Source: Pseudorasbora parva
Taxonomy: Eukaryota > Chordata > Actinopteri > Cypriniformes > Gobionidae
NCBI RefSeq assembly: GCF_024679245.1
Contig: NC_090188.1
Coordinates: 35,934,992 to 35,998,991 of the forward strand
DNA length: 64,000 nucleotides
Reading direction: 5' to 3'
Positions 42,935 to 55,211 of this stretch are shown here, piece after piece. The notes beneath the pieces are model-generated. The model made no database searches. It was given only the letters and a program-made list of their open reading frames with translations, and was not told where the DNA came from. The first letter of the stretch is position 1. Every line of letters starts with the position of its first letter. A program made the position numbers and the translations under genes.

Positions 42935-43480
42935 CTGAAAGCTAGCCTGACAAGCCAGACCCACATCAAGATGTTTGGTCTGGATACTCACCATAGACAG
43001 GGCTCAATCTGAGGGGCGGGATAAACGGTTGTCTTTCAAACTCCCTCTGCACGCGATAGGATAGCGCTACAACCAATCAGAGCAACGAAGGTGAAACAGA
43101 GCTCGTTGATAGATTAAACATTCGCCGTATCCGGTCGGCTAAACTCAGAACACATCTTCCCTTTTTAAGAATGACTTCAGTGCCGCTCTTTGTTCTTTTC
43201 TCAGAGAAAAGCTTAACTCCAAGTCTTCCAGAGTCACGGTCAAAGCTAATTCGAAAGACCGTCGCCGTTCGCCAGTGTCTGTGTTTACTAGAAGCACGCA
43301 AACGCAACTCAGCCGTCGTCATTATGGTCCCGCCCACTGACTCTATACACGATGTGATTGGCCCGGCAAGAGTTTGGTGTTTACAGCTCAGAAGGGTATT
43401 GAGAGTTGCTGATAGGGCACAGCTCTGCTCAAAAGGTTATTTCTCCTACATATCAGATTTTGTTTATCAGTTCTTTTGTC
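42935..43480. repeat. Dispersed cyprinid repeat
   Basis: Begins gctagcctgacaagccagac and includes caccatagacagggctcaat and gcgataggatagcgctacaa. I recognise it from other cyprinid sequences; it is multi-copy, with a fragment at 37815-37945. The 86- and 111-codon open frames across it are incidental. Confidence 0.65.
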
Positions 43481-43740
43481 TTTGGGTCGTTATAGTTCTG
43501 AATTAGATGAGGATGAAGTAGCCTAGTAAAGATGAATGCATTAATAGTGAGAGAAGCATTGCATTTAAATGAATTCTACCAGCGTCTCTTTACTAATAGT
43601 ACATAGGCAAACAGATGGGCGCGAGTGCATTAAGCCATTTAAACAACATGGTGCTGAACGTGAAAATAAAAACTGCGTTGGGCTGAAACTAGCAAAAAAC
43701 ACTTGCAGCGTCGCATAACATCAAATAACATTTTCATAAC

Positions 43741-44217
43741 TTAAAGGGTGAATAAAGATTCAAACGGCCATTAATCAGCGTATTGATTCATGATTTGGAT
43801 CACGTGTCAAACTGGCAAACTGCTGAAATCATGTGACACCGGCGATCCGAATCATGAATCAATACGCTGATTAATGACCGTTTGAATCTTTATTTGAGGT
43901 TTGAAAACAAACGCGGAAGAGAAGACAATGCTGAATAAAGTCATAGTTTTTGTTATTTTTGGACCAAAATGTATTTTCGATGCTTCACGAGATTCTAATT
44001 AACTAACTGATGTCACATATGGACTACTTTGATGATGTTTTTATTCCCTTTCTGGACATGGACAGTAAAGTGTGCCTACACTTGCATACGCTCTCAGACT
44101 AAATATAAAATATCTTAAACTCTGTTCTGAAGATGAACGGAGGTCTTACGGGTGTGGAACGACATTAGGGTGAGTCATTAATGACAAATTTCCTTTTTGG
44201 GTGAACTAACCCTTTAA
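43741..44217. mobile_element. TTAA-flanked element, AGGGTTAGTTCACCC family
   Basis: TTAA at both ends; the right arm reads GGGTGAACTAACCCT. It holds an inverted core around gattcatgatttggatcacg and its partner, as in 27059-27589. Confidence 0.7.
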
Positions 44218-44229
44218 CATTTTTATAAC

Positions 44230-44539
44230 TTGAAGCTGCAGTCCATAACTTTTTGCGCTCTAGCGATTAATAAACAGAAGTGCATGCGGAAAAACATTGC
44301 AGACGGAGTAACTTCTCTCTGTTTGTGTTTATGGCGAGTCACGCAGAGACTGTGCTCCTCCGCGTGGTTCCTACCAGACCACTCTGAAATAGTCCCAATA
44401 TAAACACTTATTATAAGTGTACCATAATGATCCAGGGTAAGACAAAAACATGGTTTGAAAAGTGGATTCATGTTGTACAGTCTCACTATATAATTTTTTG
44501 TAAATCTTGAACACAAAAAGTTACAGACAGAAGCTTTAA
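44230..44539. mobile_element. TTAA-flanked element, family A copy 2
   Basis: Opposite orientation to 6672-6978; right border TTAA, left border mutated. 44540-46370 beyond it shows no gene. Confidence 0.65.
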
Positions 44540-46086
44540 TGGGAATAGTAGCAGAACATTTTTGGAAAATATTTTTGTTAGCTGGGCTGCTCTGTTAAAA
44601 AAAAGACATAATGGTCATTCACTAACAGGAGCTGTGGTAAATATGATCACTACAGAGTCGTTGGACAGATAAGACGTAATTTCAAAAGGGTACAGTGGCG
44701 GTAACATGGTACAATGATGGTGTATGATATAGTAATATCATGGTACTTGACAATACAGACACCAGAAAAGAAAATGTGATTGCTTGGAAGCTGCTCTTTC
44801 GTTGAGTGCTATTTTCATTGAGTTCATTGGTTTTCCCTAAAATGTCTTAAAAGAAAAAGACACAAACAAGACAATACGAGGCATACAGCAAGAGTATAAA
44901 AATATAATGTGAAGAAAAGCTCTGATAATCTGGTCTTTGTAGAAATTTTGGTAATTCCCTTAGCAAGCGTAGGGTAAGATTTGTGAAAGTGTACATAAGA
45001 TTGCAAGCGTAAATTAAATTTGCATGTGGAAGATAAGTTTTGCAAAGGTGTAAATTGCATTTCAAGTGTAAGAAAAAAATATTTGCAGCATTTTACTGTT
45101 ATTCATACGTGTAATTCGTGTATTTTGAAACTGCAGCTTCATGTTAACACAAAATAAATATGATCTGTATTCTTCTGACTTCCATTTTTCTGCGCCTTTT
45201 GACACCTTTTATTTCGCCAAAAGAAATAATAAACAGAGGGCTCAAATGTACGTTTCTAGGCAGAAACATTTCTGGTTATCGTGATAGCCTGTTGTGTCGG
45301 TAACTTAGTCAGCTGGGTTTCAAGACACAGCCCATGTCATCCGAGACACTGAAAGGAAGTGTTCAATAGGACAATAAAGACGTGTTCAGCATTTTTAAAA
45401 TGTGTGACAAAATGACATTTCAAACAGAAAACCAGTATAAACAGGAAATTGGATACAGAGTCCGACGAATGATATATACAGTAAGTGTACAGTAAGTTAA
45501 TACAGCTGTTATGGGGGACGAAACAGATGTTTCGGAGGCTGTAAGTTTTACACTTACAACTTCATAATGTTGACCGTGTTATGTCTCGTGTTTATCGCAA
45601 TCAGGTGACTCTACGATATTCCTTCACATATGATGAATCAATTCAAACCTGCTGAACTCAATGGAGCTGTGAACTTGTGAATATTTACGCAGATACTCAC
45701 CAACAAAAGCTTGATTTTAGATGAATCCATATTTCGTACATGTTCTCCACATATAGATAATGATGACACTCTAAGTAAGTAGACGTGGTGATAGTTATGC
45801 GGAGAAAACACAACACAACCCGCAGTGCAGCGCACAGTACACTTGTTGAACATGAATAACACGACTTCAAATTAAAAGCTTCACAGCGAGTTAAAAGTCA
45901 AGTGCAGTCAGCAGAGGGTTTTATTCATAAAAGGAATATTATTTTAAACAAGCAAAATTAAATTTAAAGTTAACCCCTTTTTTTTTCTTACAACCTGAAA
46001 CAAGAAAAACATCAACTAATGTGTATGCTTTTGCAAGCACAGCTTTTTCCGCTTTTTATGCAAGGACGATTATCTGAAAAAAAAGA

Positions 46087-46163
46087 TGAGTAATAATAAT
46101 AATAATAATAAATAATAATAATAATAATAATAATTATTATTATTAGTAGTAGTAGTAGTAGTA
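46087..46163. repeat. (AAT)n/(ATT)n and (AGT)n microsatellite
   Basis: AAT units, an interruption, then ATT and AGT units, upstream of the c1d promoter. Confidence 0.9.
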
Positions 46164-46374
46164 TAATACATATTTTACAATACATATTGAATGTGCTGTA
46201 CTATTTATTACTGTTACATTTAAGTGTTAAAACACTGAATATAACCCAGTAAATTAAAATGTTTTTGCTTTCGCACACACAACAGCACTTATGGGCTGGC
46301 TTGTACAATTAATCTTGCGTGACTTTTATTTTGAAATATATGGGAATTGAAAATCGCTTTAGATTTTTCCTGTT

Positions 46375-46424
46375 TTCACCGGAAGTGCCGTGTCTTGTGT
46401 TTTTGTGTGTTTGAGAGAGTACAG
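46375..46424 (+). promoter_or_regulatory. c1d: c1d promoter edge and untranslated first exon
   Basis: An ETS-type site ACCGGAAGTG lies at 46378-46387. About 35 bases later a consensus donor (ACAG then gtaagg at 46425) ends a short non-coding exon. The next acceptor is at 46848-46849, just before the c1d ATG. ETS sites at the start point are typical of TATA-less housekeeping genes. The start site itself is inferred. Confidence 0.5.
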
Positions 46425-46852
46425 GTAAGGGTTTTAATAAATAACTTAAACTACTTGCGTGTATAAATTTGGTTGTAATAAATGTGTTTATTGAGCTGCC
46501 TCAGATGGCGTCGCATTGATCCTTTTAGTCCAGAACTGCGAGTGTGCCGTTATAGCACGCAGTCACCAACACACGTGATTCAAGCTCCATACTATCACTC
46601 ACATTAAATCTGTACTCTTGTTATAATATTGTATGTTTTGTTTTATTTATAAGATATGCTTTTATCTAATATCACAGGTCAACTACAACTATATATTTAA
46701 GCATCTAATTTCCCACAATCAAATATCAAGAAATTAAAAACGTCCTGAACTCGAAGCTGATTATAGCTTTGAAATATTCATAGTCAAATGTATTTAAAAA
46801 AAAAAAAACATATTTATATCAAATCATTAATGAATATTTCCGTTGGCAGACA

Positions 46853-49800
46853 ATGGCTGATGATGGTCCATCTGAGGATTATCCCACCGAAATCGAGGAA
46901 AACCTCAATGATTTTGACTCCTCTGTAAGCTCTGTCCAGAACATGGTCCAAACACTTGTGTCGGTATCCAGGAGTGACCATCTGCTGAAAGTATGTGGAA
47001 ACAAATGCTCAAATCAACAGTTATATGAACTTGTCACGCATGAATTATTCAAAAGGTTTTGACTTCCTTTTTTTTTAAACCTTATTGTAGCTGGATCCTC
47101 TTGATCAAGCTAAATTAGATCTGATGTCTGCCTATGCCCTCAACTCAATGTTCTGGAGTAAGATTTTATACCTTCGTGTTTTACTTGTATTGTGTGATGA
47201 AATGTAACAGGCTATGACAAGATTTAACTTTCCTCCTTAGTGTATCTGGTGACACAAGGAGTCAATCCGAAAGACCATGCTATCAAACAAGAATTGGTAA
47301 GAAAATATTGACATTTTACATGTGTTTTGGGTTTAAATTAAAAGTTAAAATTCATCAGTAGCATTTGTGACATTGTGGATTACCACAATATCACAAATGC
47401 TCTGAATTGCCTCTCAGTTTATTAAAACATTTAAGTAGTTGTGATAACAGTTGAAGTATTGGATATACAGACAAGCTCTAAGTGATTTTAATAATTTGTC
47501 AAGTCAAACTTTAAGTTTAAAATGTTATGAATTAAACAGCTTGTAAACATAATTTATCACTTGAATAAAAATAAATTAATGCATTAAACATGAAACAAGA
47601 CACTTTTCCTTACATAACCTTTTTGGTATAAATGTTCATTAAAATTCCATCAAGAACTATACGTTTTATAAACGTGATAAACTGGCATTGTTTGTAACCA
47701 CATTAAAAACACACAAAAAATATTTTCTGTGATAATCAAACATTATACCACAAATCTATAGGAAAAAGTCATTAGGAAATAACTTGAATTTAATCAGGAA
47801 CAAAAAAAAACAAAAGGAGTGGGCAGCGGCTGACTCCAACATATAAGAATAATAAAAACGGCAATGTAAAAAGTCTCGGGCTCTTGGCCTGCCCTGCTTC
47901 ATATTAAAATAACATTAATACACATTTATAGATATGAGTCCTGTCAGATTGCTTTCCATCGGCTATGCAGGTGAAGACGACAACTCCCCTGATTCCACAC
48001 TCTTTCACAGCATTATCAAGCTACAACTTTGCTTATTGTTTTGTATAATCGAACTCCAGTGCCAAAACTTGCATACTATGTCTTTAACAGGATTTATATA
48101 GGTCTTAAAGGGTTAGTTCACCCAAAAATGAAAATTCGGTAAATTCCTCACCCTCATATTGTTCCAAACCCCTAAGACCTTTGTTCATCTTTGGAACTTA
48201 AATGAAGATATTTTGAAAAATGTTTGTAACAAAGCAACCATTGACTACCATAGTATTTTCCCCTATGGTAGTCAATGGTTGCCCTATCTGCTTTGTTACA
48301 AGCATTCTTCAAAATGTATTTTTTTGTGTTCAGCAGAAGAAAAAAACTCATACAGGGTTGGAACAACTTGAGGGTGAGTAAATAAGGACAGAATTGTCAT
48401 ATTTGGGTAAACTATCCCTTTAAAGCTGCACTATGTAACTTTTCCATCAGCTAGAGGGTGCCTATTCAAAAGAAAGGTGTAGCTTGATGTCGCCAAGTTT
48501 GAGCTCAGAATCTTGGGACGTGGTCTTCACCTCACAACCAGTGATAAAAGAATCGGGATAGGACCCGGGCAGAAATCATGTTCATGGATGCGGTTATTAA
48601 TGTTACTGTAGTTTGAAGCAGAGCAGGACCGAGTGTTGAGGAGCTGAGCAAGACCGCTGGAGAATTTGTTACGAAACACGTCTTGCGAGCAGCGGGACTT
48701 TTATTATGCCGTGACCCATTTCCGCTTTTCTGATCATGAGTATGAGGCAACGCTGCTCTGTTTATCAAATTCGATACATTTGAGTGTTTTGAAAATGATG
48801 TTATGACGTTACTCTGTGCGTTCGCTCAGTGGCTGCTGTGACACTTGTTGCACAGTGCTAAGAGAAAAGTGCTTCTGCCAAATAAAATCGGAAACCGAGG
48901 GGAACAGATATGATGCAATTGACAGGCAACTCCCTTAAGCCTTGTTTATTATACTCGACGCGTCCGCATGAGCGCGTGTGCGAGGCAAAAATGACGTCGA
49001 CGTGGAGGGGGGCAGTCGTGCGCGTTGGGTCCGCAAGACCCCATTACGCCTGCCGGTGTGCAGTGCATTTTTTTTGTAACTCCGCGCGCAGCTCCGCATC
49101 CGAAGGTGAACGAGTTCTCGGCGAATCTAGCCGAGCAGTCTCATCACACCAGCACCCAGTTTGCACATACAAATTAGGTGCTATATTTACAAAAAAAAGC
49201 CTGCAAAAGCAGAAACCGTAAGCCATTTTAAATAAAGATCCAGGTGTAAGCAAATAAATAAATAAATCACAACATTAAAGTTTAGTGAAATTAGGAAATA
49301 TTTAAGAGATCATTAATTTAGTGCATTTTGTTCTCATGTCACAAGTAATAATATCAAGCCAAGGTTTAATGCGTTTTACACGATTCTTTTGTAGTGTGGT
49401 TTTTGGTGAAATGTACTAAAATAATTATCACCTGTGCACGTTAGCCCACTTCTTGACGCATTGGTTTATAGAACAATTACTCCGAATCGCCCTCTGTCGT
49501 TTCAAAGAATAGCACAACGGCGAGCGCGTCAAGTATAAACGCCTCGTCCATTTGGGGAGGAGCGCGCACAGTCAGCGGAAGCTCGCGCAGCGGAGACAGG
49601 CGAAAGTATAAATAAGGCTTGAGACGCGGCGCTGCACAGAGCTGAGATTTGAGGCTTGTGTGCGGCCACCTTAAGACATAAAAGAGACGAGAGGCTAATA
49701 TTAGGTGCGTCTTAATCAGCTCCCTAGTTCAGTAGTCAGGGCACTGATCAGGACATACCGGTAAGTCAATGGGCTGACTCCCTGATCAGTGCCCTGACTA

Positions 49801-52800
49801 CTGACGAAGCAGATTGAGGCACACGCATTGTGACGATCGATATCTGTAGCCTGCCTGACACGGCATTTTCACAGACGGCTGCTCTCTCATAGACTACAGT
49901 AGCCTATTTAAAATGGCACATGCATCCGTTATATTCTCAATTTAATTTACAAAGCAATCCCTGTAAAGTTTTTAGGTTAACTATAGAAGAGACCAGGATT
50001 AGTGTGTGTCGCACTGGCATGACTCGCATCGGGGCGCGTGGCATCAGGATGGTTTCGCGTTAAATTACCGGCATTTAGATGTCCCCTCATTTAGGTTATC
50101 CCCTCATTTCCCCCCGGCCTTTATTTGAGACTGGCCTTTATTTGTTCGTGCTGACCACGCCCCCGGCCACTATCAGTGGCCCGGCGATTATTTGACTACA
50201 GGCTTTTATTTGAGGAAATATGGTATTTTACTCCAAAAATCCTACATAGTGCACCTTTAAGTCCGAAAGTCTTAAATTTATAAAGTCATTGCATTAAAGG
50301 TTGCCTGTATTATACATTTTTTTTGAAAATCTTGCTTTCCAATAAAACAATACTTTCTTTTCCATAACAAATATCTTTTTATAAATGTCCAAATATACAA
50401 TGAGGTTTTGGAAAAACTGAACAATATTAAGTTCATGCTTAATAGAACAAGAACAAATACAGTGTATCCGGAAAGTATTCACAGTGCTTCACTTATTGCA
50501 CATTCTGTTATGTTAGAGCCTTTTTCCCAAATGGATTCAATTTATTGACAACATGTACATAAGTACATAATCATGACAACGTGAAAGAAGTTTGTTTGAA
50601 ACTTTTGTTTCAAATTTATTAAAAATAAAAAAGGTAAAAACCACATGCACATAAGTATTCATAGCCTTTGCTATGACACTGAAAATTTTCTTGACCAATT
50701 CCGATTTCCGATTTATTTTTTAGTGAGATCGGCCGATTTTCTTTCTAAGAACTATTATTGACAGCATATACAAACAAAAATCCACTTTTTCTTCAAAGCA
50801 AAATTTTATTTTTATTATAAAATAAATTAGTAAATATTACAATAGGATCTTCTCTCACTTAAACAACGCTCCAAAAATAAGGGTTCTGTGCCAGGAAAGA
50901 ATAATTGAAAATCTGCTGCTTTATGAAACAAAACATTATAAATGGACATTTGTCTCTTATTTATTTGTCTTACAAAAGTTAAAAGATCCTATGAATGAAC
51001 AAAACTGAAGTGCACAATACTCCTCCAAATAATAGTTTGGTAATTGGGTAATACATTTTGCCAGCTATAGAGATGTCAGAGTAGCAATATTCCGGTAGTC
51101 TGTACCAATACCGTAACATTTTTACGGTACTCTGTACCAATTTCAGTACCACAGCTAAATGTTTTTTAATATATTCTTTATTTAACTGTTTTAAAAAAAG
51201 TATCAAGTTCAATATTTATGATAATCATTATAAATAAATAATACATAAACATTTAAAGGCTGTATGCTGTATAAAAGTAAACATTGTGTATAAAAAAGAA
51301 AAGAAAAATAATCAACCATCTAGGCATAATTATTAGTATAACTAGGCTAGTGACGTATTATTATTACATAGAGATGTAGCTAAGGTAATCTATCCTAATA
51401 TTCTGTAATATTTTTATTTTTAAAGCGAATTTTTTTGACGGGTTGCCGTGAAGACCTTGGAGTGTCTGTGTTCATATGACGACAGTTTTCTCAAATGAAA
51501 CAGCAAATTCAAATAAAATGATGGTTTAGATGCGTTCAGCTGGTCATCCAGTGCCACGAATTCCATAATTTCTTCGGGAATGCATTTATGCTTTGGTCTT
51601 TTCGCTGCTTATACCAAGAGAAGATAGGAGAGGCTGCTGACCTGTGGCTGGCTCTGAGCTCTGGCTAGCTTTAGCAGTTTTACCTTTACTAAGTTACTTT
51701 CTTCAAACTGGGCATGTTCCACGTGATGATGGAGTTAAGTGTGTCAAGTTATACAAATGGCATAATTAGTGTCTTCTTCGCTCACAGTAAAAAACTTCCA
51801 TAACAACAACATGTTTGCATGCAGCTGTGAGTGCGAGCGCAGCGCTGCTGTGACGTCAACATCACGGCCGCGCTCACAGCCGCATTTAGAGGGATTGGCT
51901 CAAAAACGGCGACACGTGTGACTGATCAGCCGATCGCCTATCAGGGCTGATCATGCAGAAAATCGGCCAATTCTGATCCCTGGCCGATCAATCTGTGCGT
52001 CTCTATTTGGAACCACCTGGACTCTTCCTAGAGCTGGCTGTCCAGCCAAACTGAGTGATCAACGAAGAAGGGCCTTAGTCAGGGAGAGAGGAGAAACTTC
52101 TATAAGAACAACCATCACTGCAGCACTCCACCAATCAGTCCTGTATCATAGTGGCCAGACCACTCAATACCTGGCCAATACCATCCCTTCAGTGAAGCAT
52201 GGTGGTGGCAGCATCATGTTGTGGGGATGTTTTTCAGTGGCAGGAATAGGGAGACTAGTCAGAATCAAGGGAAAGAAGCGCTCCGGAGTGCGCTGGACCT
52301 TAGACTGGGGGTGTAGATTCATCATCTAACAGGACAACAACCCAAAGCACACCGCCAAAATGACAAAGGTGTGGCTATGGGACAACTCTGTGAATGTCCT
52401 TTAGTGGCCCAGCCAGAGCCCAGACTTTAACCCGATTGAAAATCTCTGATACCCCTTTTCCACCAAGGGAGTGCTGGTGCTAGTTCGGAGCCAGAGCCTA
52501 GTTTCAAAATGGTTCTTTGTCTTTCCACAGCCAAAGCAACAGCTCCGAGCCAGGAAAAATGGTTCTTAAGTAGCACAAAAAAAATTCTGAGCTAAAAGTT
52601 TTACGGTCTATGAGCCAGACTGAGCCAACGCCGCTCTGCACGTTTGAATCAGGGATGTAGCTAAGTATTTGAGGGCAAGGGGAGTTGTATTTTATGTATT
52701 TTAATTTGAATACATTTAAAATAAAAAATTAAATGGTTTTCTTTTGGTAAATGTATTGGACATACCGGCGGGTTGTTTTTACAGTACAGTTTTTGGATCA

Positions 52801-53721
52801 TCAAAGTTAGGGGGCAGCTGGGGGGGCAAGGCTCTAGAATGGGGGGGGGGGGGCACCTGCCCCCCTTGCCCCCCTGTAGAGCTGCCCGTGGTATGAGGAG
52901 ATCTGAAAATGGCTGTGCACTGATGCTCCCCATCCAACCTGATGGAGCTTGAGAGGTCCTGCAAAGAAGAGGGGGGAGAAAGTCCAAAAATAGGTGTGCC
53001 AACCTTGTAACATCATACTCAAAAAGACTTGAGGCTGTACTTGGTGCTACAGTGTGGAAACAATAGCGAGGAAGGAAGAACAGTGTGTTCGTGAGAATGT
53101 AGAGTGAAAGATATTTCCATATTCTAGTAATTTAGAGCAGAAGTATTCAAGCTACTTTGTTTTTGTAAAATTTATTTTTAAAAAAAATATCTGTAAAGAT
53201 ATCTGTTGGAAATTGTTTCAAACTCTTAAATGTTGCTAATAAAACTCATTGGGCCCTATTTTAACGATCTGAGCACATGGTCCGAATCCACTTTTGCTAG
53301 TTTAATGACGTTTAAATTTATAGAACCTAATGTTTTCCCTTCAACGTATTCCTTTAAATTTCTCAAAAGTCTTTAAAAAATCGTATAATTCCCTTTGTAA
53401 AACCTGCAGAAACCCAGATTAAATCTGGGAACAGAAATCCAGTACGTGAAAGTAGAATTCTGTCTAAAATCACAACTTGTCTTAATGAATGTTGGTTTAA
53501 TATGTGTACTGACTAACTGAAAACTAACCTCTACCTCACAGGAGAGAATCAGGACACATATGAACAAAGTTAAAGAGATCACTGACAAACGAAAAGCTGC
53601 ACGTCTGGATAAAAACGCAGCATCACGGTTTGTTCGGAATGCACTGTGGGAGCCGGAGGACAAGAAAAGAAAGGACACAACTGAACACTCCCACAAAGGA
53701 AAGCACATAAGGTTTTCTTGA
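46853..53721 (+). CDS. c1d: C1D nuclear nucleic-acid-binding protein / exosome cofactor
   Basis: C1D (yeast Rrp47) binds RNA and the Rrp6/EXOSC10 subunit of the nuclear exosome and helps trim 5.8S rRNA and snoRNAs; it has also been described as a nuclear-receptor corepressor and DNA-PK activator. Coding exons 46853-46990, 47091-47157, 47241-47296 and 53542-53721 give 46, 41 and 59 codons, i.e. 146 residues plus stop (the human protein is about 141). The Sas10/Utp3/C1D fold covers roughly residues 10-95, with [10 protein letters not shown] and YLVTQGVNP as recognisable family stretches. The last exon holds the basic C-terminal tail ([20 protein letters not shown], then ALWEP). The ATG follows an acceptor at 46849. 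The last intron is 6.2 kb and almost entirely transposon-derived, whereas the first two coding introns are about 100 bp or less. Confidence 0.96.
48105..48422. mobile_element. TTAA foldback element
   Basis: TTAA ends; almost the whole length pairs with itself. The centre is tactaccatagtattttcccc with its partner ctatggtagtcaatggttg. The right TTAA (48419-48422) is shared with the next element. Lies in the last c1d intron. Confidence 0.8.
48936..49622. mobile_element. Nested GC-rich inverted-repeat element
   Basis: Left AAGCCTTGTTTATTATACTC and right AAGTATAAATAAGGCTT. The interior is rich in CG dinucleotides, unlike the surroundings. Confidence 0.6.
49704..49826. mobile_element. Foldback element, second copy
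   Basis: Arms gtgcgtcttaatcagctccc and a partly matching right arm ending gattgaggcacac; related to 13104-13220 but more diverged. Confidence 0.7.
50696..52003. mobile_element. Nested element with ATCGGCCGATTTTC ends
   Basis: Left subterminal GATCGGCCGATTTTC (near 50727) and right GAAAATCGGCCAATTCTGAT (51957 onward) are inverted, followed on the right by ctggccgatcaatctg. No transposase is visible. Confidence 0.6.
52450..52899. mobile_element. Second nested insertion in the Tc1 copy
   Basis: Tc1 continuity breaks at taccccttttccaccaaggg and resumes at about 52900. The interval includes a poly-G stretch (52839-52851) and a purine-rich tail; it may be more than one element. Confidence 0.5.
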
Positions 53722-55210
53722 TTGAGTTGACTGTTGAAACGCATATAAGGCTTCCTCTACAAAGCTTAGCTTTAGCAGAGTTTAAGATTAAACACAACAA
53801 ATATCTCGATGCACTGGGGACTTGCTTAAGGAGCGTGCCATTTGCCATGTGACTCCCCATGATGCTGTGGTGCACATGTTGAGTAGCTCATTCTTTTCAA
53901 GATGGCTTGATTCAAACAAAAAATGAAACCATGTAAGTTAGAATTTTTTTATTTTATTTTTTAAAGAATTTCATTTAGTGTTTTATTCTTTCTTGTAGTC
54001 TTGTTTGTTTTATATCTGGGCTTACATAATCTGACGTGTGATGTGGACCATCTATAATATCTATAACGGTCGGATTAAAATTTCTAAATCCTCTCTGTCT
54101 TGTCAATTTATTCGCATATATTGATGTTCTTATTCAATACCGTCTGACTTTCATTCTTTCTTGTTTTCTTTCTTTCTTTCTTGTATGTAGATTTAGTGAT
54201 GGGAGAAACCCAGTGTTTCAAAACTTTGAATCAATTGAACCCACTGCATCGAAGCGCCTCACGCTGGTGCTGCTAAGAACAGTGTAAATGCAGACCAAAA
54301 AACTCAGAACAAACATACAAACATATATAAAGCAATATATTATGTATATATTATAAAGCAACTGCAAATGTTTTATTAAAAGTGTATTCTATCCAATACA
54401 ATTAACAAATCCTATAATATCACTAAACATGAAGTTTTTTTTTAAATTATTATTAAACTAGGGCTTGTTTTATGGAGAGTTTGGTTTTCAGCTACTAAGA
54501 TATATTTAACTATTACTCTTGTTTAACTATTACTTTAACTAATGTCTACAAGTGTATAAAATTGATCTGAGATCTGGTTCAACGGTTCACAGAGCACAGT
54601 GGGTACACTTGCCCATTTCTCGATCCTTGAATCCCTTTTTCAAAACGTACACAGTGTAACAACAACAGTCTATGTGGGCTAAACTGGATTGTTCGTTTAT
54701 CAATGCTTTGACACAATAAGCCTTCAATGATTACATCTTTCAAATTACAACAATTTTTTTCTTACCCTGAACTCTACATGCAGGTCAATTTGTACACATT
54801 TACATAGTCTTTCAAAACTTACACTTTTTTGTTGCACTAAAAGAACTAATAATTTATTTCAGATCTGTAAAAATCACTTTCTGCAATAATAGTGATTATA
54901 CTTTGTAGCCGAGGTTGGCTTTGTATATCGTCACCCTTTTTTGTATTATTTTTGTTTCATTTTCCATATCGCACAGATTTCTGATGTATGAAGGGTCTTG
55001 TCCTTTGTTGTCTGTTTTTGATGTTTGAACATAAAATATATAGTAAAAATAATAGACAAACTGTTAAACTTCAGTTCAAAACCTAGCATAATACCAAAAA
55101 AGTCTAAATTTCTACAATAATACCACACTGAAATATGTTCTGAATTATATTCAGTATTACATCACAATTAGATGTAGCCTAACACCTAAGTGTTAGTATT
55201 TCAACTTCAT
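53722..55210. other. c1d 3' flank
   Basis: Untranslated tail and AT-rich DNA; short CTTT run near 54160. No element or gene border found. Confidence 0.35.
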
Positions 55211-55211
55211 T

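Larger units (their letters stand above)
48419..50260. mobile_element. TTAA-flanked element expanded by nested insertions
   Basis: Left end TTAA then AGCTGCACTATGTAACTTTT; right end CTACATAGTGCACCTTTAA. Interior insertions at 48936-49622 and 49704-49826 account for much of the length. Confidence 0.6.
50462..53050 (+). mobile_element. Tc1-like transposon split by two nested elements
   Basis: Recognisable Tc1 pieces at 50462-50695 (left end ggaaagtattcacagtgctt), 52004-52449 (ccagccaaactga, catggtggtggcagcatcat, caggacaacaacccaaagc) and 52900-53045 (gatgctccccatccaacctg). The transposase is broken by stops and by insertions at 50696-52003 and 52450-52899. It forms much of c1d's last intron. 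Confidence 0.8.

Noticed and set aside
43077..43506. 86- and 111-codon frames in opposite strands
   Set aside because: Both lie in a multi-copy dispersed repeat; no splice context or family resemblance.
49044..49253. Possible CpG-island promoter at 48936-49622
   Set aside because: The CG-rich segment is bounded by inverted repeats and looks like a transposable element rather than a gene promoter.
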